The notes under the pieces are model-generated. The model saw only the letters and a list, made by a program, of their open reading frames with translations, ran no database searches and was not told the origin of the DNA. This document shows, one piece after another, positions 52,155-63,035 of a stretch of 64,000 nt of DNA (position 1 is the stretch's first letter; every line of letters begins with the position of its first letter). The position numbers and the translations under genes are program-made. Source of the DNA: Cepaea nemoralis (taxonomy: Eukaryota; Mollusca; Gastropoda; Stylommatophora; Helicidae); NCBI GenBank assembly GCA_014155875.1, contig JACEFZ010028130.1, forward strand, positions 326,001 to 390,000, read 5' to 3'.

Positions 52155-52320
52155 ACAATCGACATTACTGTGCGAACATGTGTATATTTCAGTTTGAAGG
52201 ATTTATCTAGTTAATTCACGTAAGTTGTGTGATTTCTGCAGTATGTACCTGACGAGATGCAGCGAAATATGCCAGGCAATAAATCGTGCAATCTATTGTT
52301 TGTGTCTTCGTTATTCAAAT
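51808..52320 (+). repeat. downstream direct terminal repeat of the Penelope-like element
   Basis: A direct repeat of 49202-49716 with few mismatches, comprising the GIY-YIG coding end and the 3' non-coding region. It ends at TTCAAAT, after which the sequence becomes unique. Confidence 0.85.
52244..52290 (+). ncRNA. hammerhead ribozyme-like motif in the downstream repeat
   Basis: The same motif as at 49640-49686: UGUAC 52244-52248, CUGACGA 52249-52255, GAAA 52264-52267, AUC 52283-52285 and GUGCA 52286-52290. It lies just downstream of the stop codon. Two ribozymes at matching positions would release a unit-length transcript from the tandem arrangement. Confidence 0.65.
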
Positions 52321-52584
52321 GTTTACATTATTATTGTGAAACACCCCTACTTCCCATTTTCTGCCATTAATTTCTGTTTGGTCCAAACATACTTTTTCTT
52401 TGGCAGTGAATCAGTTATTAAGCCAAGATAAGCCCAGCAAGGTAGTTAAAGGATTGACTCATTGTTATCGTAAAAATAAATGCCACATCGAGACTATTTC
52501 AGACACATGCATTATTGGAAACAAGACGTGATCTGGATCATAGCAGAAGGGGCAAACCGGCATGGGCCATGCAGGTCCAGTGGA
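52321..52584. other. unassigned DNA
   Basis: Nothing recognised. Confidence 0.35.
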
Positions 52585-52594
52585 CTATAACATT

Positions 52595-52834
52595 TTTGTG
52601 TGTGCATATCCTTTACAGGACATCGCTGTCAACACCAGCATCTTTCAGCTGTATGTTGATTTATTGGCAAGGTTACGCTCAGTAGTCTGCCATTGCTTTC
52701 TGAGCGGCCAGCTCACATACTCCGTAAGTTACCGATGCGATTCGAACCACTGCTGATTCTCACCGTCATCACGTTACCCACGAGAGTATACGAGATTACG
52801 GAGAAAAGTCATAACCTCTAAGCCACGAAGCCGG
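52595..52834 (-). mobile_element. tRNA-derived SINE (family A), complete
   Basis: On the reverse strand the A box TGGCTTAGAGG is at 52815-52825 and the B box GGTTCGAATCGC at 52737-52748. A perfect 10-bp target duplication CTATAACATT lies at 52585-52594 and 52835-52844. The 3' end is short and A-rich. It is the best-preserved copy of the family seen at 1106-1335. Confidence 0.92.
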
Positions 52835-52849
52835 CTATAACATTAAATA

Positions 52850-53740
52850 AATTAATATATCATGTGTGTAACATTGCGAAACATTGTAGAAACAAAATAT
52901 AGACATGTGTGAATGAATTACCTTACATGAGACTGATAGCGTTGAGCCTTGCTCTTACACTATTAGTTAATATAAGGCTCAATCCAAGTATCCAGTGTGA
53001 AAAGCAGTGGGAATCATCGTCGACTGAGGAGAAGGAGGAGAAACCAGTCTTTGAGAAACACAACTGCCAGCTGCGAGGACAGGAAGCCGAAGATAGGTGG
53101 CAGAATTCCCGTCTGCTACAACACCTCAACTATCTATTAATATTTGGCCTAGAACCAAAGTAGCCAATCTGTGATTATGACTTTTAAAGAGCGTACTAGC
53201 TCATAAATCATACCAACCAAACTCTACAGAAACATTAGTAGTCTTATTATAACATCTTCAGGGGTTTATACAAAACCCCACTAAACTCTGTCGCTGTTTC
53301 TCCCGTGGAGACCACTATGTATGTTATATAAATAAAACATATTTGTAGTCTTAAACTGTTAACAGATGACTCTGTTCTAACTGTTCTTAAGCGTAGCATA
53401 TTGATCCATTGAGAAAGGGCGGAAGTTTGAACTAAATAATTGTCTTCCTATCTCCATGTTGAATGACAGGGGTCTCTTTTTCTTCCCAGGCTTAATGTAG
53501 CAGGATAATTAGGCATACGGTCTATACTCTAGTTGCTGTTGACCGCCATGCCTTCCTTCACCTGGTAACTATTTAGAAGTCTAGATCATCTCTGGGGCAT
53601 GTACTTTCATACAGCACAGACTTACGAGCCATTTCGATCTTCTCATCGGCAGTTCAGAAAGTCTAGTTGTTCTATCTTTTGTGTGAGACATCTATCATTA
53701 GTCAGTGGCCACGCTACATTGGGTGAAGATTCTTCTTGTT
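52850..53740. other. unassigned DNA
   Basis: An 84-codon frame (52909-53163) has a hydrophobic start (LIALSLALTLLVNI) that could pass for a signal peptide followed by a charged stretch, but no family is recognised and chance is likely. Confidence 0.35.
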
Positions 53741-53749
53741 GGTTTAGAC

Positions 53750-54541
53750 CAGTGGTTCCCAAGCTTTTAATGCCGAGGGCCATATTTACTATTTTCGGTA
53801 GTTAAGCGGGCCACAATGTTATAAAATTATAAAAGTCGTGCAATATCATTCTTACCTTTCTTAAATTTCGTCACCAAAATTCTAAAACAGTAAAGGTAGT
53901 CAGTGTCAGTACTACACTGTGGTCATTTTTTGGTTTAAAATCAAAAGTTCATTTAACAATAAATCTTAAATCAATTTCGAAAATCGCTATTAATGTAATT
54001 AATTTACAATTGTAACTGTTCTTCATAACCAGTTACTTAAGTTCAGATGGCAGTTTATCAATGTCTGGGCTCAAATCTGCCGTGCCCAAAGTCATAAGCG
54101 CAGCTAGGTTAGTGTCGGTGAGTCTGGAACGTTGCTTGTTTTTTTTTTTTTTTAAACAACGATCATTGCGGAAAATGACTGCCCACATCTATAAGTCGAT
54201 CAAAACTACAAATGTATCTCTTGGCGAATGAACGCTAGTGTTCAAATTGTTCGACAGGCAATAGTTGCCAGAATGAAATCATATGATCAGCTGAAGGTGA
54301 AGCAGGCAGCTCCAGAAATTTACATCTCAGTGCAGAATTGCATTTCAAGTCAATTATTTCGTGCTGAAGGTTTTAGCTGTAATTGACAGAGCTTGGCATC
54401 AGGAAATAGGAACGGATTTATGAAGAGGGCAACATTATCCTCCTCTATTGTGAACTCTTGAAATCTCGACTGAAACGCGTGCCACTTTCTGACAGCTGGC
54501 GGGCCACAAGTGGCCCGCGGGCCGTGGTTTGGGAACCTCTG
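53750..54541 (-). mobile_element. hAT element with transposase C-terminal remnant
   Basis: Terminal repeats CAGTGGTTCCCAA and TTGGGAACCTCTG, with a perfect 8-bp duplication GTTTAGAC at 53742-53749 and 54542-54549. The reverse strand (54115-54480) reads RFQEFTIEEDNVALFINPF, FLELPASPSADHMISFWQLL, RSFAKRYICSFD and TFQTHRH. These correspond in order to the C-terminal part of hAT transposases of the vertebrate Charlie/ZBED5-like type, including the dimerisation region. Stops and a poly-T tract destroy the frame. The N-terminal catalytic part is deleted. Confidence 0.88.
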
Positions 54542-54549
54542 GTTTAGAC

Positions 54550-56100
54550 CATCCTTGTGATAGAAAGCGCTCCAAGAGCGAAGAGTGGTCGCAATCATAA
54601 CTGAATGCTCTGTGGGCTCTTATAATCCTGACTGTGCTGGACTTAGGTACCAGCACAGAACATGGGAGATGGTCACTTCCATGGTCCCCAAGGACATTCT
54701 ATTTAGTGACAGATGCCGCCTCTTGTGATACAAGTGCCAGGTCGATGGTCGTGTCAGGGTCCCCTGGTCTCATTGCCAGCAGAGCTGGTGTCCCGTAATT
54801 TATACAGACCATATCCTACTCAAGCAAGGCCTCAGTAAGAGCAGTACCCCGTCTGTTCTCTCCCGACCTGCCCCATTCTTTGGCGCATGCAATGAAGTCA
54901 TAACATAATAGATACCTGGTACCAGGGGTATCCAATGGTCCTTTCAACCCTCTCTGCTTACGCAAGATTCTCCACTTATATATCTAACTGCGGTAAACGA
55001 CCGGTTAGGAATTTGCTAATTCTAGCAATGTAATTGGGTCATGGTACTACCCAAGAATGTGAGATTTACAACAAAGGTTCAGAGATGTTAGGTCATTAAA
55101 GGTTGAGGGAGGAATTCCAAGTGCAATAACGGGCTCTAAAGACAGTGGAGAGTAGATCATGGTGTTGTCAACCTTAGTCACGCTAGGCACTAGATAAAAC
55201 ATGAAAGTAGAGCGGATGCGAGGTCAAAGAAGTCAAGTTAGAAACTCTAGAACAATGGGTAAGACCCAACACAGGCAGTGTTAGGACACGCACGGGCTAA
55301 GAAGAGGCAACTAATGAGATGCGTATACGTGACATGAGACTGATAGACAAAGAGAAATCAGGAATAGAATGTTGGAATTATGTAAAGTAGAGTTCTAGAG
55401 GTTAAATGGTGTGTTTAGTGGGTGGTCTACAAAGAGGTGATAAATATCCAAGGCTGGGAAAGTTAAAGGGGAGTCGAGCCGAGTACAGCCGAGTGGAGGC
55501 TGGGGCTAGGTGTGGAGAACTAGCCCGACAGTGGAGTCGTGGCGGAGTTAAGGATAACTCCGCTTGGTGGATTCTCAGGCAGTGGAGTCTGAGGCTGCGT
55601 CAGGGAGACGTAGCGAGGGCATTAAGTCATGGACCAGTGAAGGGATCTGGGCCCAGAGCGAAGATACTCAGATGAGAGCTGAGTTTTGAGTCAGACAGTG
55701 GAGGTCTGAGTTTTGAGCAATGATATTGTGGGCTGAGTGAGGGTCACCAGCCAGAAAGCGGCGTTCAGGAAGAAGTATTCAGTGTGGGCTACGTTTAAGG
55801 GAAGAGACTAGCCAGTTATTCGGAGTTCGGGCTGTGGAGGAAATCTCAGTCAGGCAGTCAGGAAGATCGGACACAGGATCTAGTCAGAGGCCTATTAGTC
55901 ATATCATCAAGCCGACCGAAGACAGTTGGGTTAAGTACCTGTGCCAATGCATTTTCTGGAAATAGTGTCATGTTTGCTGTGAATCATGTACCTGTGTCAT
56001 TAATAAACGGATGTGCGCGAAACGGTGTTTTGATAGTGTCTGTAGCTAGTGCATCAGTAAACCTGCAGAGTGTTCATACAAACATTCACACTGACATCCT
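54550..56100. other. unassigned DNA, possible solo LTR near 55400-56060
   Basis: 55400-55920 is G-rich and unlike its surroundings, and is followed near 56000 by ATTAATAAACGG, a possible poly(A) signal. It resembles an LTR in texture, but no ends or partner were identified. The 89-codon frame at 55406 is not recognisable. Confidence 0.3.
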
Positions 56101-56108
56101 CTAGACAA

Positions 56109-56426
56109 CTATAGCCACGTCTTTATGTCAGTCACTTTGTGACATATATTTACTAGGTTCCAGCTGTATCTTCCGATTTTAATCTGCACTCCCTGCACTT
56201 CTTTACCTTCCTGACCCCATGCACTCATATCCAGTATCGGATGCTGAAATCCGTCCTTGACCACCAGAGCCTGCCCATATTTTCTCTGCCCGGTTGGGTT
56301 AATGTAACATGTATAGCCACGGCACTTAAAAGAATTTGTCTTCAGTTCTTGTACCATCAAGACATCAAATCGTAGACAAGTTTCTCCAATATTAGTTCTC
56401 GCTGCTTTGCACTTCGGCAATTCCAA
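56109..56426 (-). pseudogene. LINE endonuclease fragment (jockey/I-like)
   Basis: A 105-codon reverse-strand frame reads DVLMVQELKTNSFKCRGYTC, GQRKYGQALVVKDGFQHPIL and EVQGVQIKIGRYSWNLVNIC. This fits the middle of an apurinic-type LINE endonuclease (QETKL..GY..Y....GGG..V..., then E.Q...I......I.N.Y). Catalytic His/Asp at the C-terminal side are outside the fragment. No RT lies downstream on this strand, so it is an isolated remnant. Confidence 0.65.
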
Positions 56427-56429
56427 TAC

Positions 56430-57240
56430 CCAACCCGTGCATTTTTTAGTCCGAAACCATCGGCTTTCCTCCTACCTCTTCTGGCCCCTGCCCTCTTCTT
56501 TCCGTGCCTCCCCTTCCTCTCTACCGTGAATTGTTCCTTAATTTCCTGATTCCTGAGGTATTATACATTGTACTGATTTCTGTGTTAATAGGATGTTATA
56601 GATCTCTTTAGCTTTCGTTTAAGTTTACCGATCAGAAGATAATGAACTGTATATTATATGTCTGCTCCTTTGAGATTGTATTGTGCCTTTCAGGAAACAA
56701 TGCAAACGTAAAGCGTATATCTGGTCTTATCAATATTTACTGGAAGGATCACAAGGACTGGGCTTCACTTAGCTTAGCTATGTCAGTTTGACTGTGAAAA
56801 TATGGTTTATTCTTTTTTGTGTAGACTTCTATACCGGGATCCAAAATCAAACTCACTCTGTTGTCAGAAATACATGGTTCTGAGATGTACGAAACGTTCA
56901 TTGACAGTCTAGTGATGTAAGTAAATGCTGTAAAATATTGGCATTATTTGCAATTTCTCTTTATCTTACCAGTTGATAATTTCCAACACTTTCACGCCAT
57001 GATTTCTGAGTAAAATAAATATACAAACTTTGAAGAAAAAACGTCAGTTTATCTGTCCGTTTGCTGACGTATTATAATTGGGGCCCTTCTTGTGTTCCTT
57101 TTCTGCTTGCGGAAACAGAGCTGCGTGTTTTTCTTTCTAATTTCTATGTGTTTCTGGCTTGGTGTTCATTTAATTTGATTTTTTGTGTGTGCTGTTGTTT
57201 ATTATGGTGGGGTTCTCGTGGCGTTCGTTTTTTCCCCATA
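56430..57240. other. unassigned DNA
   Basis: 56430-56520 on the reverse strand may extend the LINE remnant (basic, Arg/Lys-rich). The remainder is AT-rich with no recognised feature. Confidence 0.35.
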
Positions 57241-58046
57241 GAGTGATGGAAAAGACCTTATACTTGTAAAAAAAAACATATATTGGAAACAACAAGCTAC
57301 CATCAAAATTAATAATGAAGTAGGTAAATATCAGCCTATTAAGAGAGGTGTGAGACAGGGATGTGTAATGTCTCCAGATCTTTTTTCCCTGTACAGTGAA
57401 CATATTTTCAGAAATATAGAAGATATGGATGGAATCAACATTGGGGGACGATACATCAATAACATTATATATGCAGATGATACAGTCTTGATTACAGACA
57501 ATGAACAGGGCCTGCAACATTTAGTAGATGCGGTTGTTGCACACAGTGAACAACTAGGGTTAGAATTGAATTGTAAGAAGACATAGATTATGGTCGTCAC
57601 TAGGAAGGAAGAAATACCACAATGTAATATACAAATAAATGGGCATATTCTTAAACAAGTGAATTGGTACAGCTATCTTGGAACAGTCATAACATCTGAT
57701 GGGAGATCCATCGAAGAGATTAGAACATGAATTGCCATTGCGAAGGTAGCCTTTTGCAAGATGAAAAACATTCTGACCAATAAAAAGACATCAATTGAAA
57801 TGAGAAAAAGAGTGTTGAAGTGCTACATAGAACCTGTACTTTTATATGGATGTGAAGCGTGGACAATGAACAGACAAACTGAAAAAAACATCTGATGGCT
57901 GTGGAACTGTGGTTTCTGAGGAAAATGCAAAGAATACCACGGACAGATAGAAAAACCAATGAAAAGTCCTACAAGAAACAAATGAAGATCGTAAACTGAT
58001 TAAAGACATTAGACGTAGACAGTCAAATTTTTTTTGGGCATGTTAT

Positions 58047-58872
58047 ATACAAAACACGGATCAGGCCAGTTGTGCAGTATGGCGATATTATGAAACCTGG
58101 AGTACAATTAAAGGAGACGAAACCTTGTTACAAACCTTTGAGAACAAAGTCTTAAGAGGCGTCTTTGGGCCCATTTGGGATACACAAAGTGGAGAGTGGA
58201 AAAGAAGAAGCAACAAAGACATTTATGATCTGTTTAAGTACCCGCTAATCACTGGTATCATGAAGGCTAATAGACTGCTTGCTTGCTTGCTTGCTTGTGT
58301 TCGTTGGCTTGAGCTCCAACGCGAAGTCCTGTATGTCGGATGAAGGCATCCTGTTGTCCAACATCAGTGTGATGTCATACAGGACCTGAGTTTTGCGTGA
58401 GTATCCGTTGTCCCATGTCTGGCTTATTGGTGTGCAGACTGGTGGTTCCTCGCCGTACAGGCAGACACTGTCCGACTTCGGAGGAATCGGCGATCCTACT
58501 GACTTTAGCCAGGACCCCGAAGGGACCTGTTGCCCAGGACGCTCGACGAGGACGCGTCAATAGGTCTTGGCCAGTATATAACTCGGCCCTGGTGCCTTGG
58601 AAACACCTCTGCGTCCCGCTAATAGACTGCAATGGCTGGGGCATATATATAGAAAGAATGGAATATAATAGGGAAACAAAACTCGCTTACACTCAAGAAA
58701 TAAATGACCGTAGACCCCGAGGTAGACCAAGAAGACGGTGGAGAGATAATATACATACAGACCTACAAGCACTTGGAATCAGCGACTGGCAAGAGAAGGT
58801 CAACCAGAGAGACGAATGGAGACAGCTTGTATCTGCAGCAAAGAACCTCAATGGCTCGGAATGCTGAAGAAG
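58047..58872 (+). pseudogene. nested LINE 3' fragment with 7-bp target duplication
   Basis: Flanked by ATGTTAT at 58040-58046 and 58873-58879. Translation gives TRIRPVVQYG, LQTFENKVLRGVFGPIW, GEWKRRSNKDIYDLFKYPL, ANRLQWLGHIY (after removing the inner insert) and RRPRGRPRRRWRDNIHTDL, the C-terminal end of an RTE- or jockey-like RT. It is 5'-truncated, as LINE insertions usually are. It is itself interrupted by 58279-58617. Confidence 0.82.
58279..58617 (-). mobile_element. retroposon with (CAAG)n tail and 13-bp target duplication
   Basis: Flanked by a perfect 13-bp duplication GCTAATAGACTGC at 58266-58278 and 58618-58630. On the reverse strand the body ends with (CAAG)n. The last 180 bases match 37750-37930. 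No Pol III boxes were recognised, so it is either a SINE of unknown origin or a 5'-truncated LINE 3' end. Confidence 0.85.
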
Positions 58873-59095
58873 ATGTTATGAGAAGAAATGATGGGAGAAC
58901 TTGATGACAACTGGCAAGATCGAAGGGAAGAGACCAAGGGGAAGACAAAGAAATAAATACCTGGATGGCTTGGCCACGTGGCATGGTCGAGACAGAAACA
59001 CGAAGCTGATCCACGACTCTGGTGATCGAGTGAGATGGCAAAACATAACCGCCCACGCTTGTCGGCATGGCACATGATGGATGGATGGATTCACC

Positions 59096-59400
59096 GGTAG
59101 TCGAGCCGTTAGTTGGTGGCTCCGTCTATCTCTTATGTGGCTTGCTCTGTCACTGAATCTTCGTGGTCGATCACTTCTGTCAAATCTTGTGTCTTGAACT
59201 CTCGATCTTGGGGGTGTGTAGTCTCTTCTCCTGGTGACCATGCGTTCTTGGTCGTTTTCGTCTTCACTCTCTTTCTCTTTTTCTATTACTTCCTCTCTTG
59301 TCTGGGATTTGCTGTCGGTGTCGTCTGTTTGTGATGTTTCATCCTTTGTTAGTTTCTTAAACCGTTCTATCTGTGCTCTTTCTTCTTGAATTTATGTGAG
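59096..59400 (-). pseudogene. unrecognised charged coding relic
   Basis: On the reverse strand a frame runs from about 59400 to the LINE tail, apart from one stop near 59395. It reads EERAQIERFKKLTKDETSQ, a very acidic section EKEKESEDENDQERM, and an Arg/Asp/Ser-rich end VQDTRFDRSDRPRRFSDRA and HIRDRRSHQ. It looks like real low-complexity protein rather than chance and is truncated by the family 2 LINE. It could be the ORF1 or spacer region of a retroelement. Function unknown. Confidence 0.35.
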
Positions 59401-59440
59401 TGTCTCCTCCGTCTCCTCCTTGATTGATGTTATTTGTCCA

Positions 59441-59776
59441 TCAAGAATGATGACCATTCACTTCATCCAGTGGGGTTGAAAGTATGGAGCCGTGAGTTCT
59501 AAGATGGCTGGTAAGGCCTATTTTGGCTCGAAATGTCCTTTGACAATGTGGGCAAAGAATGCTTGACGTTCCAGAAGGAGGATCTCCTGCTGTGATTTTT
59601 CTGTCCTTGTTTACAGACATTCGAGCCACACCCCGTTCTATCTTCTGCTGGCTAAGCTTTAGTTCGTCCAAGATGCGCTGAACGGCTGTTATTTGCGTTT
59701 GGTGTGCCTGGCCGTTTCTCTCCTCCATAATAATTACTTTTAGTTTTAGGTCCTTCAACTGCCCCCCTCCCCCCAC
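59441..59776 (-). pseudogene. C2H2 zinc-finger segment, probably LINE-derived
   Basis: A 111-codon reverse-strand frame contains an amphipathic region QTQITAVQRILDELKLSQQ and then one C2H2 finger CPHCQRTFRAKIGLTSHLRTH (Cys-x2-Cys-x12-His-x3-His spacing). Fingers with an RIGLxSHLRTH core are frequent at the C-terminal end of LINE ORF2 proteins. No RT was found upstream on this strand. A host gene exon is a less likely alternative. Confidence 0.5.
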
Positions 59777-59779
59777 TTG

Positions 59780-61706
59780 TGCTTTGTCTATGTTCGTTAG
59801 TCAGGTAGTCAACTCGTAATCATACCTTCCTTCTTTTCTCTTTATAATATAAATTATATGGCAGGTTTGACTTTACGGCAAATTTCATAGCTACTTTGCT
59901 GTCTTGATGGCAGAGGCATCTGAGGTATATAGCCTCGTGATTGCCGGAGAAGTTGGCGCACTTTGGTTTTGTTGGGCTACCTGAAGTCGAAGAAAAAAAA
60001 GCGACTGACCACGGTTTCACCCACGCAGATACTAATTTGAAGGTGATCATTGCTCAAAGTGGGTAATGCCAGTTTAGCTCGTACGTTATTTATACATACA
60101 GGGATTTCCCAGACCAACAGCTCCTAACGTGTTATGTCCGACTTAAAATAGAACATCATGATTATGCAATCTACACATATGAAATAGCAAAACTATAAAT
60201 CATAAAAACACAAAAGTCCATTGCAGAAAAGAAAAAAAATTCACTACATATCATAATCATAACAAAAAGGGGTTGAACAGGATATTGATAGAATAAACAC
60301 ACCACAGAAACAACTGCTGACGTGATGGCTGTAGCTATATTTAGAATTGGAAAGATCCCGAGATTACATTACTAAAGTGTAGATGACGAACTACCAGCAG
60401 ATATTTTATGTCTAAATATTCATTCTGTGTTAGCATGAAACAATGTACGTCTAGATGACAACAATCACACACACGTGTACTTACAGGTATATAATCATAT
60501 TAGATGATGACGCGTGAATCTATCTATTCTATGATCATGATGGTTTTTCATTTCAATTTCAGTTAGTAAGTTATAGTAGTTATAATAATAATAGTTTAGT
60601 TAAACTGCTTAGTACTTTAGATTCTGTTCCGGTTATTATGTAGTCATATTATACTTTAAGAATCATTAACACACGCTGTGTTTTAGACATTATTTTTATA
60701 TATTAATATTATTGGTATTCATATCATACCATCTTTAGTTGATTAACTCACATAGTTAGCTCTTCTAACTGGTAATTTGAAATGGGTCTGAAATGCGGCT
60801 TATTGAGTTATAATATATATACACGTATATGAGGCTTTGACCTCATTCATTGTAAGTCGAAACCAAGAACTGAGAGATTTGAAATACACATTCAGCGCGC
60901 TGGACTGGGTTGAGGGCGCCTATCCTATGGTATATAATTGTTAGTAATACTAATAGTATTATTCAGTGATACCAAGTATAACACATTTACATTATACATA
61001 GATAAAAATAAAACAATAGACCATACATATTTCTTTTTGCCCACTTGACTTATTCCTGACGTTGACTAGTATTCTAAGATGGTGGCCCGGAACTACTCCA
61101 TTTTTACGAACCCATCGTTTTATTAGCAGTTAACTCACATGTGGGATTTCGTTATTTTAATTAATAGATATATCTGATTGCGTGCTTTATATGCGATTGT
61201 GTCCGTATATGGGTATGCCAGTGTGCGTAAGCGGGCATATATACGCGCGCGTATGTTAATTGGAAATATGTGGACAAATCTCCAGGGCGAAATTTACGGG
61301 AATTCCCGCTAATGCTAACGACAACGTCATGGAGGCGGAGCGAAGGCGAAGCTTTACTTTATCTGTTGCTAGCTCACAACAACAGAGCCCCACACAAAGA
61401 TAATCAGTGTAAGAGGTGAAGATATGGGTGGACACTCCTAGAATGGCGGTGACAAGTCATACACGCGCAGGCCCTCATCTGTTCATTCTAACTCACTGTG
61501 GGTCTAATTAATATTAATATCTGAGGCTGCCGAGTCTTTCAGTGTCTTTTTCACAGACATTAGTTTATAGTTTAGTTAGTATAATTAGAGAATATTTAAA
61601 TATTTGGTGTTTACTTATGAAATCATCACAGTTGGATACAGCTTGACAAGACATATCCAATGGTATTTCAATGAAGATTGTCCGTTAATTCTAAGCGGAG
61701 TTAATA
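59780..61706. other. AT-rich DNA without recognised features
   Basis: No family recognised. A G+C richer spot with CGCGCG lies near 61235-61245. Confidence 0.4.
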
Positions 61707-61714
61707 TTTTTTGT

Positions 61715-61867
61715 GGCACTCTTCCGAATTGCGGTCCCAAATAGATCCGCAGTGAATAGGTCAGGGGTAAGGGTTAGGGTCAGTGTTTAGTTAACAACTA
61801 ACCCTAACCCTTAACCCCTGACCTATTCACTGCGGATCTATTTGGGACCGCAATTCGGAAGAGTGCC
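61715..61867. mobile_element. palindromic 153-bp MITE with telomere-like repeats in its arms
   Basis: Two 66-base arms starting GGCACTCTTCCGAATTGCGG are reverse complements with a single 1-bp indel, around an 18-20 base centre. Next to the centre the arms read GGGTAAGGGTTAGGGT. A perfect 8-bp target duplication TTTTTTGT flanks it (61707-61714 and 61868-61875). Ends and duplication suit a hAT- or P-type non-autonomous element. Confidence 0.9.
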
Positions 61868-62107
61868 TTTTTTGTGTCTGATCTACAAACAGGAAGCGTA
61901 AAGGGATCTTAAAAAATTGTGGATGTTTTACAATCGCGGCTCAATAAATTGGAAGCTGACAAATTCTGCCTTCTATTACTATGGCTTATTTATTTTTAAA
62001 CGAACAACATAGTACCATATGTCATTGCATGCGGGGTGGCGAGGCGTAACTTGACATATTATTTATTTGTCAATAGGATGTGCCGTGACCTAATTAATAA
62101 TTAATTA

Positions 62108-63035
62108 TCCAGTGTGCTAGCACTTTATCCAGTGTGCTGGCACTTCATCCAGTGTGCTGGCACTTCACCAGTATGCTGGCACTTCATCCAGTGTGCTGGC
62201 ACTTGATCCAGTGTGCTGGTACTTTATACAGTGTGTTGGCACTTCATCCAGTGTGCTGGCACTTCATCCAGTGTGCTGGCACTTTATCCAGGGTACTGGC
62301 ACTTCATCCAGGGTGCTGGAACTTCATCCAGGGTGCTGGCACTTCATTCAGGGTGCTGGCACTTCATCCAGGGTGCTGGAACTTTACCCAGTGTGCTGGT
62401 ACTTTATCCAGTGTGCTGGCACTTCATCCAGTGTGCTGGCACTTCATTCAGTGTGCTAGAACTTCACCAGTATGCTGGCACTTCATCCAGTGTGTTGGCA
62501 CTTCACCAGTGCACTATCACTTCATCTAGTGTACTGGAACTTCATCCAGGGGAACTTCACCAGTTTGCTGGAATTTCACCAGTGTGCTGGCACTTCATTC
62601 AGTGTGCTAACACTTCACCAGTATGCTGGCACTTCATCCAGTGTGTTGGCACTTCACCAGTGCACTATCACTTCATCTAGTGTGCTGGAACTTCATCCAG
62701 GGGAACTTCACCAGTTTGCTGGAATTTCACCAGTGTGCTGGCACTTCATTCAGTGTGCTAACACTTCACCAGTATGCTGGCACTTCATCCAGTGTGTTGG
62801 CACTTCACCAGTGCACTATCACTTCATCTAGTGTGCTGGAACTTCATCCAGGGGAACTTCACCAGTGTGCTGGAACTTCACCAGTGTGCTGGCACTTCAT
62901 CCAGTGTGCTGGCACTTCATTCAGTGTGCTGGCACTTCACCAATATACTGGCACTTCATTCAGTGTGCTGGCACTTCACCAATATACTGGCACTTCATTC
63001 AGAGTGCTGACACTTAATCCAGGGTGCTGGTCTGG
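62108..63035 (+). repeat. 20-bp minisatellite with 151-bp higher-order repeat
   Basis: The unit is TGCTGGCACTTCATCCAGTG with variants (CACCAGTG, CATTCAGTG, GGAACTT). From about 62463 a block of units repeats with period 151 (TTCACCAGTATGC at 62463, 62614 and 62765). The MLALHPVCWHF-like frames are array translations. Confidence 0.95.

Larger units (their letters stand above)
57244..59095 (+). pseudogene. RTE-like LINE (family 2), 5'-truncated, with nested insertions
   Basis: It starts within the RT domain (YIGNNK, IKRGVRQGCVMSPDLFSLYSE), has intact NIIYADDTVLI near 57466-57490 and LGLELNCKKT, and breaks at a TAG at 57585. The C-terminal part continues to GHVMR, is interrupted by 58047-58872, and resumes at 58880 to the LIHDSGD-type end at about 59070. 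It ends in GGCACATG followed by an (ATGG)n tail at 59078-59093. Confidence 0.82.

Noticed and set aside
52909..53163. Small secreted-protein candidate with hydrophobic N-terminus
   Set aside because: No mature-protein motif, no splice or promoter context I can support, and such 84-codon frames are expected by chance in AT-rich DNA.
55406..55675. 89-codon G-rich frame as a host exon
   Set aside because: No recognisable domain, and the following sequence looks more like an LTR with a poly(A) signal. Not supportable as a gene.
58397..58867. 156-codon frame joining an unknown N-terminus to RT-like sequence
   Set aside because: It is an accidental fusion between the inner retroposon (read antisense) and the LINE fragment. 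The target duplication at 58618 marks the junction.
61770..61815. Interstitial telomere or chromosome-end fusion
   Set aside because: Only a few telomere-like steps are present and they sit symmetrically inside a transposon palindrome with a target duplication.
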